Positions 43,564 through 60,554 of a DNA stretch of 64,000 nucleotides are shown piece by piece (position 1 is the stretch's first letter; every line of letters starts with the position of its first letter). The stretch is from Adineta vaga. Taxonomy: Eukaryota > Rotifera. Location of the stretch: contig CP075497.1 of assembly GCA_021613535.1 (NCBI GenBank), forward strand, positions 11,780,001 through 11,844,000, written 5' to 3'. The notes under the pieces are model-generated. The model was not told where the DNA came from, ran no database searches, and saw only the letters and a program-made list of their open reading frames with translations. The position numbers and the translations under genes were made by a program.

Positions 43564-45169
43564 ATGATATCTTTGTTAATAAAACTTTCACATCTATTTA
43601 TAATTTTCAATATTGGTATCAATGCTTTACCAGTGATTAACAATGTGAGTTGCCATGTCTAACCTTAAGTTTTATTCGATATTTTATTCATTATTTAGAA
43701 ACCTGATGACCAAAATAGTACAAATACTTTCGATCAAAAACCTAAATTATTAGAATCTCAATTGAATAAATTACCATCAGTTCCACGTGCACCATTGTTA
43801 ATACCAAAAATTCAACCACCAAAAGATTTTAATCTAACGAAGATTGCAAAAGATCTGAAAAGCTTTGGTATTCATAGTCTCAAAGAAGATCAACATCTTG
43901 AAGCTTTACCGTTGGATCGACATGGCAAAGTCAATCCGGAATTTCATCGAGAATTATTCTTGGGTAATCATGAACTCTTCGAAACAAATATTCAACATGA
44001 TGAACAAAAACGAGAGAAAAAACTCGAAGAAATATTTCGATTGTAAGAAAAACTAAATGTAAATGGAATATTTAATGTTAATCTATATTTAGAGCTGATA
44101 CGGATCATGATGAACGTTTGACAAAAGAAGAAATAGTGAATTATTTATTCAAAAATATACAAGATCATTTGAAAGAAGCAAAAGATAAAAATTCACAATT
44201 ATTTATATTGATCGATACAAACAATGATGGTAAGAATTCATTCATTTAGTAAAACTAATAATGACAACTGTCTATTTCATTTTTTTTTCTTAGGTAAAGT
44301 AACATGGGCAGAATATGCAGCATTGTATATCGAATTTCATCATATGAATACGACAGATATAAAAGATTTGAATGATGTTGATTTTGTTCAGGAATCATTT
44401 GATAATAATCGTAAGTATAATAGTTTATGTTAAGTTATTTATCTGTTTCTTTTTATGATGGTTGTAGTACGTCGTGAACTTTTGAAAATTCGATATCGTT
44501 GGACAGAAGTTGATAGTGATGGTGATAATGAACTTAATCATGATGAATTTCTTGCATTTCGTCATCCGGAAATAGCTGGTCGTTCATATAAACATATTGT
44601 TGATGATATTATGTCACAAATGGGTTTGTTCTCTACTTCATTACATAACGAATTTCATCTCTTATATCTTCGTTTCTTTTAAATATTCAGATCGTAATGA
44701 AGATCAAAAATTGACCATAAATGAATTTGCATTTTTACCTCGTATGCTTAAATATACTTGATTGTTTTCTCTTATCTATTGTTGTTCTTTTGTATAGCTG
44801 AAGGTTTAGAAGATCCAAATAATAAAGAATGGGCAGAAATGGATAAACGTTGGTTAGAAGAACAAAAACGTGAATTTCATGAATTTGATGAAGATAATGA
44901 TGGAATTTTAACTAGAGATGAATTATTGGTAAGAATAGAAATGATTATTACGAGTTTATTATAAAAATTTGTTGTTTACTTCATTGTAGAAGGCATACGA
45001 TCCATTGAATCGTGTTCATATTGATCGTCAAATAAAAAAATTATTCTGGAAAGTCGATGATTCACCAACGGATAACTCTTTATCATTAGATGAAATTCAA
45101 AATCATGCTGATATTTTTGCGGACATGCGTCTCTTAGATGCTGAGAAAGTATTACATGAAGAAATGTAA
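43564..45169 (+). CDS. SDF4: Cab45/SDF4, Golgi lumen EF-hand protein (CREC family)
   Basis: Eight exons (43564-43644, 43699-44042, 44093-44229, 44294-44410, 44468-44623, 44691-44741, 44798-44928, 44990-45169) give 398 residues. A signal peptide (MISLLIKLSHLFIIFNIGINA) precedes HLEALPLDRHGKVNPEFHRE and LFLGNH, the Cab45 lead-in. Up to six EF-hands follow: DTDHDERLTKEE, DTNNDGKVTWAEY, DSDGDNELNHDEF, DRNEDQKLTINEF, DEDNDGILTRDEL and a last degenerate DDSPTDNSLSLDE. There is no HDEL-type tail (ends VLHEEM), as in Cab45. The protein sorts secretory cargo in the trans-Golgi in a calcium-dependent way. Each intron falls between EF-hand loops at family-like positions. Confidence 0.93.
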
Positions 45170-45320
45170 TTTAAAAAACGTGTTTTTCTTTGTTTCGTTC
45201 TTTTGATTAGTTAGTAATTTATTTCATCGTTATGTTGATTTGTAATCAAATTAAACAATCAGTATCAAAAATAAACCGGGAATTTTCTATAATTTGCATG
45301 AATTTATTTGTTTATGTCTG

Positions 45321-45533
45321 TTAGAAAATAGTGACATATCCGAATTTATCTCGAACATCATTTGAATGAGCGTGTGAATTAACTTCTATCGAATTTCCAA
45401 ACGGATTTTTATATCCTAAGGGTACTTCCGTTTTATCTTTGATCAGAACGGATATTATCAGAAGAGTTTTGTTTTTGACCAACACCGACATAAACATTAA
45501 ACGAATCACTTGAGCTCGACCACTATTGTTCAT
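45321..45533 (-). CDS. Doubtful small ORF
   Basis: A 70-codon frame ending with a polar, coding-like stretch (LGYKNPFGNSIEVNSHAHSN, then DVRDKFGYVTIF). The hydrophobic start is AT-driven. No family recognised. It could be a short peptide gene or a last exon whose other exons were not found. Confidence 0.25.
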   Translation of the reverse strand: MNNSGRAQVIRLMFMSVLVKNKTLLIISVLIKDKTEVPLGYKNPFGNSIEVNSHAHSNDVRDKFGYVTIF

Positions 45534-46341
45534 CTACGAACATATGTATTTAAAAAAATCAAGCATTGACATGATTTCTTGGTTTATATAATAAAATAAC
45601 CAATGAATGTATATCAAAACTATTTATCGTCAAGTAAAAAAACTGATGATTATGTCAATGATAATCTCTCTTTTTGTGACATACAAATATATTGAATATT
45701 GTTTGTTCATTTAAGATATTATACGAAAAAAGATATCGACTTAAGTAAAGTAATATGGGATATACATAATAAGATAGGTTACATCATTCTTTTTCGAAAC
45801 AAAAATCAATTTTTGAGTTTATGAAATAAAGTCGAGCTTTCACATCGAAACAATCTACTTCATTTGATCATTATCAACGTTCAATTAAAATGATGAACGA
45901 TGACAAGAAAATAATCAGATCGACGTCGGTCAATGTATATGTCAATATCAATTTCTTTTCCGTTTATTTTCGAAATTTATCTCATCTGTGTCTTCAATGT
46001 TTTCTCTACCAAAAAAAGACAAAAGATCATTGTAAATCAAACAAAATTGAAAGATGAGTATCAATGATACACTTGATACTTGTTCAATATTCTTCTATTT
46101 ACTAAACGATTGACACAATTTCTAAGTTAAATAAATAAGAGCGAATCGTTTTTTTCTTCTTCTCTTCTTTTCAATGGACTACTTGTATGTTTTGCCAATA
46201 GTTCATTTAATTCACTTATTGAAAAAGTGCGTTAATTGTCCACTCAATATTCACCTTTTTGAAATAGTTGATGGTGAGAAAAAGCTTATGTCTCTTCGAA
46301 ATTGATAGACAATCTCTGTCGCTTTCATTTATTCTTCTCTG

Positions 46342-46363
46342 TCTCTCTTTCGAGAAAGAGAGA
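46342..46363. repeat. Perfect CT/GA palindrome (10-bp arms, 2-nt loop)
   Basis: TCTCTCTTTC and GAAAGAGAGA flank a GA dinucleotide, followed by more GA repeats to about 46372. It lies about 330 bp upstream of the smoothelin-like start. Confidence 0.7.
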
Positions 46364-46687
46364 GAGAGAGACACGTTAGCAAAAACGAATGAGCAATTGC
46401 TTTTCTTTCCTTGTCAATCGGATAACTTATATGTATATGTCACGGGTGCATTATTCATCTTCATGCACACTATTTTATATGTATATATTATTAAGCTGTT
46501 CTCATATATTCATTCATTCTTCGTCTACTCATCGATTTCTCATCAGTTGTAAAGAACTTTGTCATATATATTCGTTCTCGTCTTGTTGATAAAAGAAAGA
46601 AAAACTACCGAATATCAACGTGTATATATATATACACATATGTATGGATGTATATGTTGATGAGTAAAGGAAGAGTTGGCCAACGAT

Positions 46688-51302
<4,615 letters not shown>

Positions 51303-51624
51303 ACTAAGATTTCCATTTTGTTTTTTTTCTTCTCATTTCTATCTGATGCAAAGCAACATATATGTAACTCTCGAATAGAGCGATAGAATTTATTGTACAA
51401 AAAAAGAAGAAAGGAAAAGAAAAGAAAAGAAAACGTGTACACCATCACCATAATCTTTGGTTTTTTTTTGTTTTTTGTTTTTGTTTCTATCACGTATTAT
51501 AATATTAATTAAACAAAGTCTGATGCTGCTCGATTGAAAAAAGAAAAGAAAAAGTCTTAAGAGCAATTAGCAAATATGAAATAGATTAAAATATCACACA
51601 TACATAGAAGAAGAAAAAAAGTCT

Positions 51625-52591
51625 TTATTCAATACCGATTGGCACAGATAGACGAAGATTTGGAGTTGTTGCACCTTTCATTTGGGCTGTTATACGAAAT
51701 TCATAAGTAATAGCAACGTTAGGTAGATTATCAGGTGAACCATTTTCATTAGGAATATAACTTGCAGATAAATTCGCTGGTAAAACTAATTCACATTTAG
51801 TATTAACTTCATTTTCTTTCGTATTTTCAGCGATTTCATTGAGAACAGCTGTGAAGATTTCATTTTCACGTTTTATTCCATTTAATGACACTGTTTGCAT
51901 CAATTGTGCTGTAACTGCTTTGATTTGTTTCTGCTTTGGATTTGTTATTGAAACTGAAATAGGAGCAACTGGACAATCACGTCCCGAATAAAATGACTTT
52001 GGTAAACTACAAATCATTGTCACATCACCAGAACCTAAAAACGAAGATTTTATTAAGAATTTTCGATCGTTATGAAATCTTACCTGTTACTTTACACGGT
52101 AATGGTACAGTTAATGGCGGTATTTGTGGCGCGATTGTAATTTGTCTATGAGTATTCGGTAATAATCGTCCGTCATGAAAAATTTCCAAATAGTAAATAA
52201 TTGAAAATTCTTTGAATTCACATGAAGGAGGAAGATTACTTCCAAGTGGAATACGAAATGGATAATTGACTTGTTGTTGTTTAATTGTTCTTGCTGTACC
52301 ATTTTCATGTGATGTGATCAATGGACATGAATATGTTAAGAAAATATTGTTATTATTATTGCTATTCATTTGAGAAGAAGTTCGTGTTGGACGTGAAAGA
52401 TATTTTTTACTCTCAATTAATTGACCAATTAGATCCACGCGAATTTCTTTTTCAATACGTAATTTTGATCGAACATTTAAATGAAATTCACCTTGAATGG
52501 ACGAAAGATTACGGTAGAAATCATTGGGTGATGAAAGTGTTACAGAATATTCTGCATTTGTTAATGATGATTTTGACGAACTTAGTCCCAT
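51625..52591 (-). CDS. Arrestin-domain protein
   Basis: Two exons, 52591-52084 and 52034-51625 (49 bp intron, phase 1), give 305 residues. The N-terminal half has the arrestin beta-sandwich pattern with VDLIGQLIESKKY, the inserted SRPTRTSS loop, NYPFRIPLGSNLPPSCEFKE and IIYYLEIFHDG. The C-terminal half has VTAQLMQTVSL and ITYEFRITAQMKGATTPNLR. This matches alpha-arrestins (ARRDC/TXNIP type), although no PPxY motif is seen at the end. An N-terminal Gly after Met (MGLSSSKSS) could be myristoylated. Such proteins act as trafficking adaptors. A TTTTTTTTCTAG abuts its ATG directly, and GTF3C5 ends 190 bp upstream on the same strand. Confidence 0.82.
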
Positions 52592-52593
52592 CT
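52592..52593 (-). promoter_or_regulatory. Candidate trans-splice acceptor of the arrestin-like gene
   Basis: On the minus strand TTTTTTTTCTAG is followed immediately by the ATG (52591), 187 bp after the GTF3C5 stop. Confidence 0.55.
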
Positions 52594-52779
52594 AGAAAAA
52601 AAATACATTCATTTCTATTAGATTGTCGTCTCAACAAAGATGTTTATATAAAGAAATAGAAGAAGTAAATGCATCTTTTCTTTTTCTTTTTTTTATCACT
52701 AAAGACAACCATTCTTTTGACTTTTAATATTCTTTTTTTTAATATAAAGTGAATATATACATAACTAAACATCGAAGTG

Positions 52780-55089
52780 TTACGTTCCATCACGCGAATC
52801 GTCTTGGTCTTCATCATCATCATCGTCTTCATCATTACTCTCTCCGTCTTGATCATCATCTTCGTCGTCGTCGTCGTCATCTTCTTCATCGTCATCATTA
52901 CTTTCTTCATCGTCTTCTAACTGTTGACTACCATCGTCATCGTCGCCAGTTACATTGTGTTCTATAGCGAGAAAAAGAAAACTTCTTGAATTGTTTATGA
53001 AAATACGAAGAAGAAGCCGAAGAAGAAGAAGAAAAACGAGAGAGTACCTCGTTCTCGTTGATATTGTCGATAGACTTGTTCATGAGCAGCTGACATCATT
53101 TCTCGTGCACGATTTTGATAATCAGTTACACACCATCCATCATTTTCTGTACATTCATGTTCCTAGAAAAAGAAAGTAAAGTTCCTTTTCTTGATCACAG
53201 TTTTAGAATATTATTCTAAGAAAAAAGAAAAGAAAATAGAAAATTTTAATTACATATGATATTGAATGACATACTCAGTGTATTGAATATTTCATTAGGA
53301 AGAAAAAAGAAGAATCTTGTAGTCTTTATAAGAAATGAATGAAACAGTTTTGTTTATGTATGATCGTAAACTTTGTACTTACAGAACTTATGGAAGTAAT
53401 GAAATTGTAATAAGTAATTTCCGTTAGTTATGAATGCTTGAATGAGCTGAGTGATGGAAGAAGTGAGATATTATTTTTAAAATCTTTTATAAATAATCAG
53501 GAAAAACAAATCAAGATTAGATTAGATTAGAAATATTTTCATAGTTCAAACTAATCTTTCATTGATTTTGCTATACGAGTAGTAAGCTCTTATCAAAATC
53601 TGACAGCTGTATTTATCAAATAATAGACGAGAGAAAATAAACGCGCCTGTCGCTCTTTTTCCTTTCTCACCTGTCCATCATTGGAATGAACCATTTGTTG
53701 TACTTCATCAAGTTGAATATCAATCAATTGATAATGAATCGAACGTGCCACAGGCAAACTTGTTCGTTTAAACATATACATTTCTTCCTAAATATCAATT
53801 CTCTAAACGTTCTAATCATAAAGAAAAGATTTATTCAATTTACGGCATAGTTTTTCGTATTTGATGCAGAAATTGTTGTTGCTGTTGTCGACATTTGTCC
53901 GGGAATTAATCTAGATGAAAGAGAACTTGCAAACAAAAATGTATGAAAGTAAAAAAAGACTCACGATGATCGATGATAAGCTCGCGATGTTCTTGATTTG
54001 ACAAGATTCTTTTCAGGATCAAGTATTGCACGGACACGATAATCAACAATTTGATAGATTTTCGATTTTGTATCTGAACGTGGATCATAGTTATATTTCA
54101 CCCAACAACGATTCCATGGACCATTACAAAAGAAATATGCAACATGATGAATAATACGTTTAAGAATCACTTCAGTGATTTTTAAATGATATAATAAACT
54201 ATTTCGTGTCCAAATTGGACGTTGATCAAATAGACGACGAAGATGAGTTATAATTGACTGATCAACATTTGTATAAAGGTCATTTGAAGATTTTGCACCT
54301 AAAAAAAGATTATTTAACTACGTCATTTCAACACATTCTGAACGTGGAAGAAAACGATATTTAAATAATAGACAGGAAGAGTAAATATTATAATAAGAAA
54401 ATTTCCTGTGTATGAACTCATTATTTTGAGACGTAATTCGATTGATTACCTTTTGGCACTGCAGTGGCGTCAAATCCAATATGATATGCAGCAGATGATC
54501 GAACGTTTCTTTTCGTTAATTTATTACTATTAATCGCTTGTTTGGTTCGTGTGATTGTTGTTGCTGTTCGTTTCGGTCGAGCTTTTGGTTCCGGTCGAAA
54601 TGCATAATCAGTAGGATCGAAAAAACGTGAGAAAATCGCTGGAATACACATTAATGGACATGGTCGTTCGAGATTTTCTTTATCTAAACATTGTCGATTC
54701 AAAGCAACACGATTTAAAAATGATTCATATTGATCATTCTTTTTAATCATTGGTAAATATTGAAAATCTGCTAAAGACTCAAATGAATATGATGTATCAA
54801 GAACACCAATGACTTGAACAAGTTGAACAACTTTCGTTCGTTTATTTCGTCGTAAACGAAGAAGAAGTCCAGTTGTCTTCTGACGTTCTGCACGAAGTGG
54901 TCGTTCATAAATATTCGATGGAGTAAATGAACATGTCAATTGTGATGTACCCGAATGAGTAAAAACATCTACAAGACGTTGTCGACCACCAAGTGTTTCA
55001 ATCGCACGATCACAATTAACAACATGACATGGATGTTGAACTGTATAAATCAATTGTAGAGATTCAACTGGAATGAAAGATGTTGACAT
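52780..55089 (-). CDS. GTF3C5: General transcription factor IIIC subunit 5 (TFIIIC63)
   Basis: Six exons (55089-54450, 54298-53965, 53910-53844, 53787-53671, 53162-53048, 52961-52780) give 484 residues (human 519). Landmarks are YTVQHPCHVVNCDRAIETLG, LLLRLRRNKRTK, FESLADFQYLPM, IPAIFSRFFDPTDYAFRP, LRRLFDQRPIWTRNSLLYHL, FCNGPWNRCWVKYNYDPRSD and KIYQIVDYRVRA. MVHSNDGQEHECTENDGWCV follows, and the C-terminal tail of Asp/Glu repeats is as in the human protein. With GTF3C1-type partners it binds the A-box of tRNA genes and recruits TFIIIB for RNA polymerase III. The intron between exons 4 and 5 is 508 bp, by far the longest here. CTTTTTGTAG lies 7 nt before the ATG. Confidence 0.94.
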
Positions 55090-55096
55090 AGAATAT

Positions 55097-55098
55097 CT
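55097..55098 (-). promoter_or_regulatory. Candidate trans-splice acceptor of GTF3C5
   Basis: CTTTCTTTCTTTTTGTAG on the minus strand ends 7 nt before the GTF3C5 ATG, about 250 bp after the FkbM gene stop. Confidence 0.5.
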
Positions 55099-55348
55099 AC
55101 AAAAAGAAAGAAAGAAATAGAATGTATCATATGAGATAATTAACAAAAATCTTTTAGAAAAAAAAAACAGCTAATATATTCACAAAAAAATACATATGAG
55201 ATTTGTTTTTTTTAATTGGAATGGATTATTGATGAAAGAAACATGTATTATCATGGACTAAAAATAAGAAAAGTATTTTTTAGAAAAAAAAAGATCTTTC
55301 AGTTTCTCGAATGAATATTAGAATAGAAAAGATTCTCTACATACCATT

Positions 55349-56559
55349 TTATTCAGCAGAGCCAACAAGTTTTTCTAAACCTGGACATCGACATACATCA
55401 CATCGACGAAAAACAACATCCCATGGCCATGATTCCCAATTTTCAAATAAAATATGATTAATATCATTCACTTCATAAGGTTCATAATTTCTTTTCTTTA
55501 AAAAATCTAACATATCTTCGATTTTTTTCATCATTCCTCGATGATATTTGATTTCAATTAATTTGCCAAATTCCATATAAATCGCAGGAATCTCCGTTCG
55601 ATTAAACAATAACGATGCATTACCAAATGCTAACGCTTCATAACCTTCGATATCGATTTTTAAAATTGCACGTTTGAAAAATACTGGAAAAATCGATACT
55701 AAATCATCTAATGTTATTGTATCAACTTCAGCTAAAACTCGCGGTGCCATTCCTCCTTGTTGTTCATCGACTATCTTTTCTAATTTCTTATCTGCTGGTG
55801 CTAATTCATCTAAATAAGATATATACGAAGCACCTAAGTTTTTATCGACAATATTTAATGCTAAACGTTCATGTTTTGTTCCAATTGCATTGGCAACAAG
55901 TGTAACTTGATGTTGAACATTATTCAATTGAATTGATTTATGTAAACGTATCAATGAATCATATAAAGGTTCGACTGCAACCACATGACGATCATATTGT
56001 GTTGCTAATAGTGTATATAAACCAAGATTTGCACCGATATCAATGACATCTAAAACAAAACTTGAATGAAATGTTTGTCTTCGATTGATTTTGACTTACG
56101 TGTATTGGGTAATGTTCGTAATAAACGAAGAAAACTTCGAACAACAACTGGTTCCCATTTACCATGATCATTCAATTGTCCACTAACATGTTCATCATGT
56201 TGAGGATCATAGATACATATTTTAACATCTTGTATATCTGCTTCATTGTATTTCGTTTTTGGACATTGAAAATTCCATTCACTATCTTGAGTTATGTCGT
56301 AAAGTGTAATAACACCTCCATTGGATGTTTCATGTTGATATAATTGTGATTGACGAAAATTAATTGTTTGATTGTATTCAGTTGATAAGAGATGAAAATT
56401 CCCGAAGACAAGACGGGGGAAAAGACGATTTTTGTTGGAAATTAAAAGATAAGTAAGAAAAAAAAGAAAAATAACAATGAAGTAACGTTTGATTAATTTC
56501 ATTGTTTCATCGAGAAAAAGTGATGTTGAACGAAGTTGTCGATGAGATTTGAAAAGCAT
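55349..56559 (-). CDS. FkbM-family methyltransferase, type II membrane protein
   Basis: Two exons, 56559-56100 and 56049-55349 (50 bp intron, phase 1), give 386 residues from the first ATG; MKLIKRY at 56502 is an alternative start. A membrane anchor (YFIVIFLFFLTYLLIS) follows a short basic cytosolic end. The catalytic part carries the SAM-binding VIDIGANLGLYTLLA, VVAVEPLYDSLIRLHKSI (acidic loop E after strand 2), and ILKIDIEGYEALAFGN, the FkbM hallmark K-x-D-x-E-G. The enzyme probably O-methylates a sugar or lipid in the Golgi lumen. The last ~40 residues end in a Cys pair region (RRCDVCRCPGLE). GTF3C5 starts 260 bp downstream on the same strand. Confidence 0.88.
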
Positions 56560-57050
56560 TGAATAACTTCACTTCATCGCTGATACTTGTCATAATGAGT
56601 CAAATTCTAGAATGAATGTCATTACATATTCTCGTATTCGATACAGTACAAAAGAAATCGAACAAATCAATACACCACTTGCATAGATGTCTCTACTCTC
56701 AATTGTTGAAAAAATTCATCACGTTGTCGAATGAATATTAATCTTATATTTCCATACGTAATGCACTTCGTATAGAGAAAACGTTAATTTCAAAGATTTA
56801 TTCATTTCCTGAATATAAATTATCAATCATAAACATAATTATTAACATCTTCTGATTCATTTCTAGATTTAGGGATGGAGATGGGAGGTGTTCTCATCCG
56901 TCCAAGAACTTGTTGTAACTCTTTCCCATAGTAATTATGTCATTCCAAACTATCTCTAAACTCCTATTGATTCATACGATTTTCAAAGACTATTTTCATA
57001 TTGATTTCACTGAAGATTTTCTATTTAGCTATGTGATCTACAACATTGCG

Positions 57051-57272
57051 TCAACGAAAAGAGATTGATAAAAAATTGATTCCAAATGCGACCACCACAA
57101 TAGCAGCAACTATTGCTTGTAAGTTTCTAATTCTTTTTACGTACAAAGAAGATTCAGCTTCAACCCATAATCGTACGGATTTTCCCAAAAACGTAATAGA
57201 TGTGAATATTACACAATATATGACCAACAAAGTTTGCCATAGGAGAAATTTGATAGCTTCCATGATTGTCAT
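57051..57272 (-). CDS. Small two-pass membrane protein, copy 1
   Basis: ATG 57272 gives 73 residues with two hydrophobic segments (about 5-28 and 48-68) flanking a charged loop, VRLWVEAESSLYVKRIRNLQ. The duplicated copy at 59790-60026 keeps the start, the two segments and V(R)xWVxAxxxxYVKxxxNxQ despite heavy DNA divergence. That suggests selection on this strand. The opposite strand is also open in both copies, probably by chance. No family recognised; a longer start at 57383 is possible. Confidence 0.5.
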   Translation of the reverse strand: MTIMEAIKFLLWQTLLVIYCVIFTSITFLGKSVRLWVEAESSLYVKRIRNLQAIVAAIVVVAFGINFLSISFR

Positions 57273-57944
57273 ATTGATTTCTTCTGTGTAAAGTGAATGG
57301 ATTGTTTCGTCTTTCTCGTGTTTACTAAAGTCGTGTAGAGAAAGAGAAAATTTTCGTTTTATACTTTTGTAAACAAAAAACAAACGAGACGGTCGACTTA
57401 TTTGAATCTATCATAATGAAAAATAGCTTAATTAATTCAAAAGTTATTCGTAATAAATAGTAGATTAATAATTGAAGTGGATGTAACTAACAACATCAAA
57501 TACGTTGACTATATTTCGAGTAGTAATAATTATGTGATGAATAGAACGAAGAGATAGAGAAAGTTCGTTTATTTTCGATGTAAGAATCGTTCATCGAGAG
57601 TTTTTTTTAAATATTTATGTATTCTCTGATGAATCTAAATATTATGAAAACGATTGATTCTTTTTTTAGTGGGAAAACTATGACGAAAATTCAATTACAT
57701 CCTGTTCAATAACATTCATCAATGAATAGTAATTCAATACTTAATTTTCTTAATCAATTCGGGTATGATTTTTAAGAAATCCAGGCAAAACTTTCCTTTA
57801 AATACATCTATAAAACAACGAGGTCATTAGCAACAGATTCTGACTATTCTTTTTACTGCAAAATTGTATAAATATGAAATTCATGTATACTGTTAATTGA
57901 TTTCTCTGATTATCGAAAATATTTTGTTTAGATTGAAAACAAAG

Positions 57945-58704
57945 ATGAGCCACATTTTTACTTGGTATCTTCGAATACCATTTGTGCACGTTTTGATATT
58001 CATATCATGTATTGCATTCTGTATCTGGCCACAACTAGTTAATATAAGAACTGAAAACGTCACTGAATTAGTATTCTCGAAATTGAATCAATCATCAGTA
58101 CTATATACACCTTATGAATTAGCTTTGGAAAGTAAGTCAATTTATATTATGTCATCTGATGAGGATAAGAATGTTTTGCGAATTTAAATAAACGTACGAC
58201 ATTTAGAAAAATATTCTTTGACAGAGACTATCGTTTAAAAGGTTCATTTCAGTGATTCCATTTCTATTAATGCTAATTCGATTTTATTATTTCTTTTTAG
58301 TCCGATGTTTATTGTCTCCGATAACCTTCACTGACAATGTCAGCAGTTATACATCCATGAACGATATCAATGTGATTCTATGTTTTATTTCTCTTTTCTT
58401 AATTTGTTTCGTTCAATCATACTTTGACAATATTTCTTGGAAATATCTTAAAAATCCTTATCAATGGTATTGCTGGGGTCGACGAATACTCATATTTTTT
58501 GTTAGTTCTTCTATTTTGAATCAAATGATTGGTGCAACTGCTTGTCGACCAGTCGAAATTTTCTACGACTTTCAACATATCTTGATGTTCACACTACAAT
58601 TGTTCAACTTTCTAAACTGTAATGGTTTTGCTTTCTTTCTTGGTGTTAAATATGCATCGGTGAAATATGAACATCGAGTATCAACATACGACGATACATT
58701 TTGA
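57945..58704 (+). CDS. Four-pass membrane protein of unknown family, copy 1
   Basis: Exons 57945-58131 and 58301-58704 (169 bp intron, phase 1) give 196 residues. Membrane segments lie at about 10-30 (VHVLIFISCIAFCIW), in INVILCFISLFLICFVQ, in ILIFFVSSSILNQMIGA and in ILMFTLQLFNFLNC..FAFFLG. The conserved loop between segments 2 and 3 reads WKYLKNPYQWYCWGRR. One glycosylation site cluster (NVT, NQS) falls in the first extracellular loop. Copy 2 at 60555 differs in exon 1 and is nearly identical in exon 2. I do not recognise the family. Confidence 0.75.
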
Positions 58705-58925
58705 AAAAAGAACATTAAAATCACAAAAAGTTTGCTTTGTTTTCGTTTTGTTCAAAGATAATTTTATATTGCTGAACTTATCTTATAAATATAAAGAAAA
58801 GTGAGGAAAAAAACACACCAATAATATAAAAAAAACCAATAACGAAGAAAGAAAAAATTGTTCATTAGATATAGTACAAAATGAAACGGAATGATATGAA
58901 GACTTGTGTATTTCTCACACTGTGT

Positions 58926-59300
<375 letters not shown>

Positions 59301-59789
59301 TTACCGCTATCGTATATGTTCTCGTATTCGATACAGTACGAAACAAATCGAACAAATTAATATATTACTTTGGCAGTTGTTTCGTTAAAAATTTCATCAC
59401 ATTGAAAAATGAATATATTTATTTTACATAGATGATGCATATTAAGTATGAAAAACATTATTTTCATATATTGATTCATTTTCTGAAGGATGTGAAATGG
59501 CTTCATTCTTCCTTATAAGTCGTGAAAATTTCGTCAATTCGTACTCCGTTGTATCTGTATAATAAGTCATCATTCGTTCGAAGAATCGCTTCAACTATTT
59601 TTTACAATAATCATGTTTATCACAATCATCTTCGTTTAAAACCTGGAATCATTACTTATAGTTCATTATGTAGATTGTCAGAATAGTTACTGATGTACTG
59701 TAGATATTCATCAAACTTTTTCTTTTAAACGAGTAGGAACGAAAACCAATGAATGATTCAATTAATCGCAAAAGTTATTGTTAGTTGTT

Positions 59790-60026
59790 CTATCTCATTC
59801 CGTCAAGGAAAAGAAATTGATAAAAATTGCTGATTCCAAATGTGAATATCACAATTATAGAGACGATTGATTGTATATTTTTAACTGTTTTCACATACGG
59901 AAAATATGGAGCCGCAACCCATACTCGTACCAGCTGCGCCAGGAACGTAACGCATGGTAATACTACACAACAAAAGACCAAAAAAAATTGCCGAAGGAAA
60001 AATTTAAGGTATTTTATGATTGTCAT
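59790..60026 (-). CDS. Small two-pass membrane protein, copy 2
   Basis: ATG 60026 gives 78 residues (MTIIKYLKFFLRQFFLVFCC..., VRVWVAAPYFPYVKTVKNIQ, then SIVSIIVIFTFGIS). It is paralogous to 57051-57272, with hydrophobic segments and the loop conserved although roughly half of the residues differ. The C-terminal few residues differ in frame use, so the end is uncertain. Confidence 0.5.
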   Translation of the reverse strand: MTIIKYLKFFLRQFFLVFCCVVLPCVTFLAQLVRVWVAAPYFPYVKTVKNIQSIVSIIVIFTFGISNFYQFLFLDGMR

Positions 60027-60554
60027 ATTGATATCCGTATAAACTAAGAGAATTGTTTTGTTGTTCTCGTGTTCAATAAAGTGATGAAAAATAAAATAAA
60101 ATTTTCCTTTCGTATATTCTCTTCGATTTATCTCTTTGGATGGACACTTTCTACTCCTATAGTCATTTTCGTAAACACGAAAGAAACGAAAGGGTTGACT
60201 GATTTCGTCTTATACTATCGATTGAGAAAGAATTGAACGAATTTCATCCTTTACAAAAAATTTAAAAAAAATGTATTGTAATTTTCGTCAAGAGATTTCT
60301 GAAAGAGTTGTTTTTGATAATATTGAAATTTTTGTTCGTGAAAATATTTATTGTGAAAAAGATGAATTCTTTTGTTAGAAGGAAAAGAATGACGAAAATT
60401 CAATTACTTACTGATCAACAATATTTATCAATGAATAGCAATTCAATATTCAATTTTCGAAATCAATTCGGGTATAACTTAGCAAAATATTTTGATGACA
60501 ATAAAATACTTTTTACTGATTATCGAAAATATTTCGTTTAGATTGAAAGCAAAA

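Larger units (their letters stand above)
45170..46687. other. Intergenic, 1.5 kb
   Basis: AT-rich spacer before the smoothelin-like gene. It contains only a doubtful short frame at 45321-45533 and a GA/CT palindrome at 46342-46363. Confidence 0.45.

Noticed and set aside
52749-52967. His/Arg-rich plus-strand ORF
   Set aside because: It is the reverse strand of the Asp/Glu repeat tail of GTF3C5; composition is fully explained by that.
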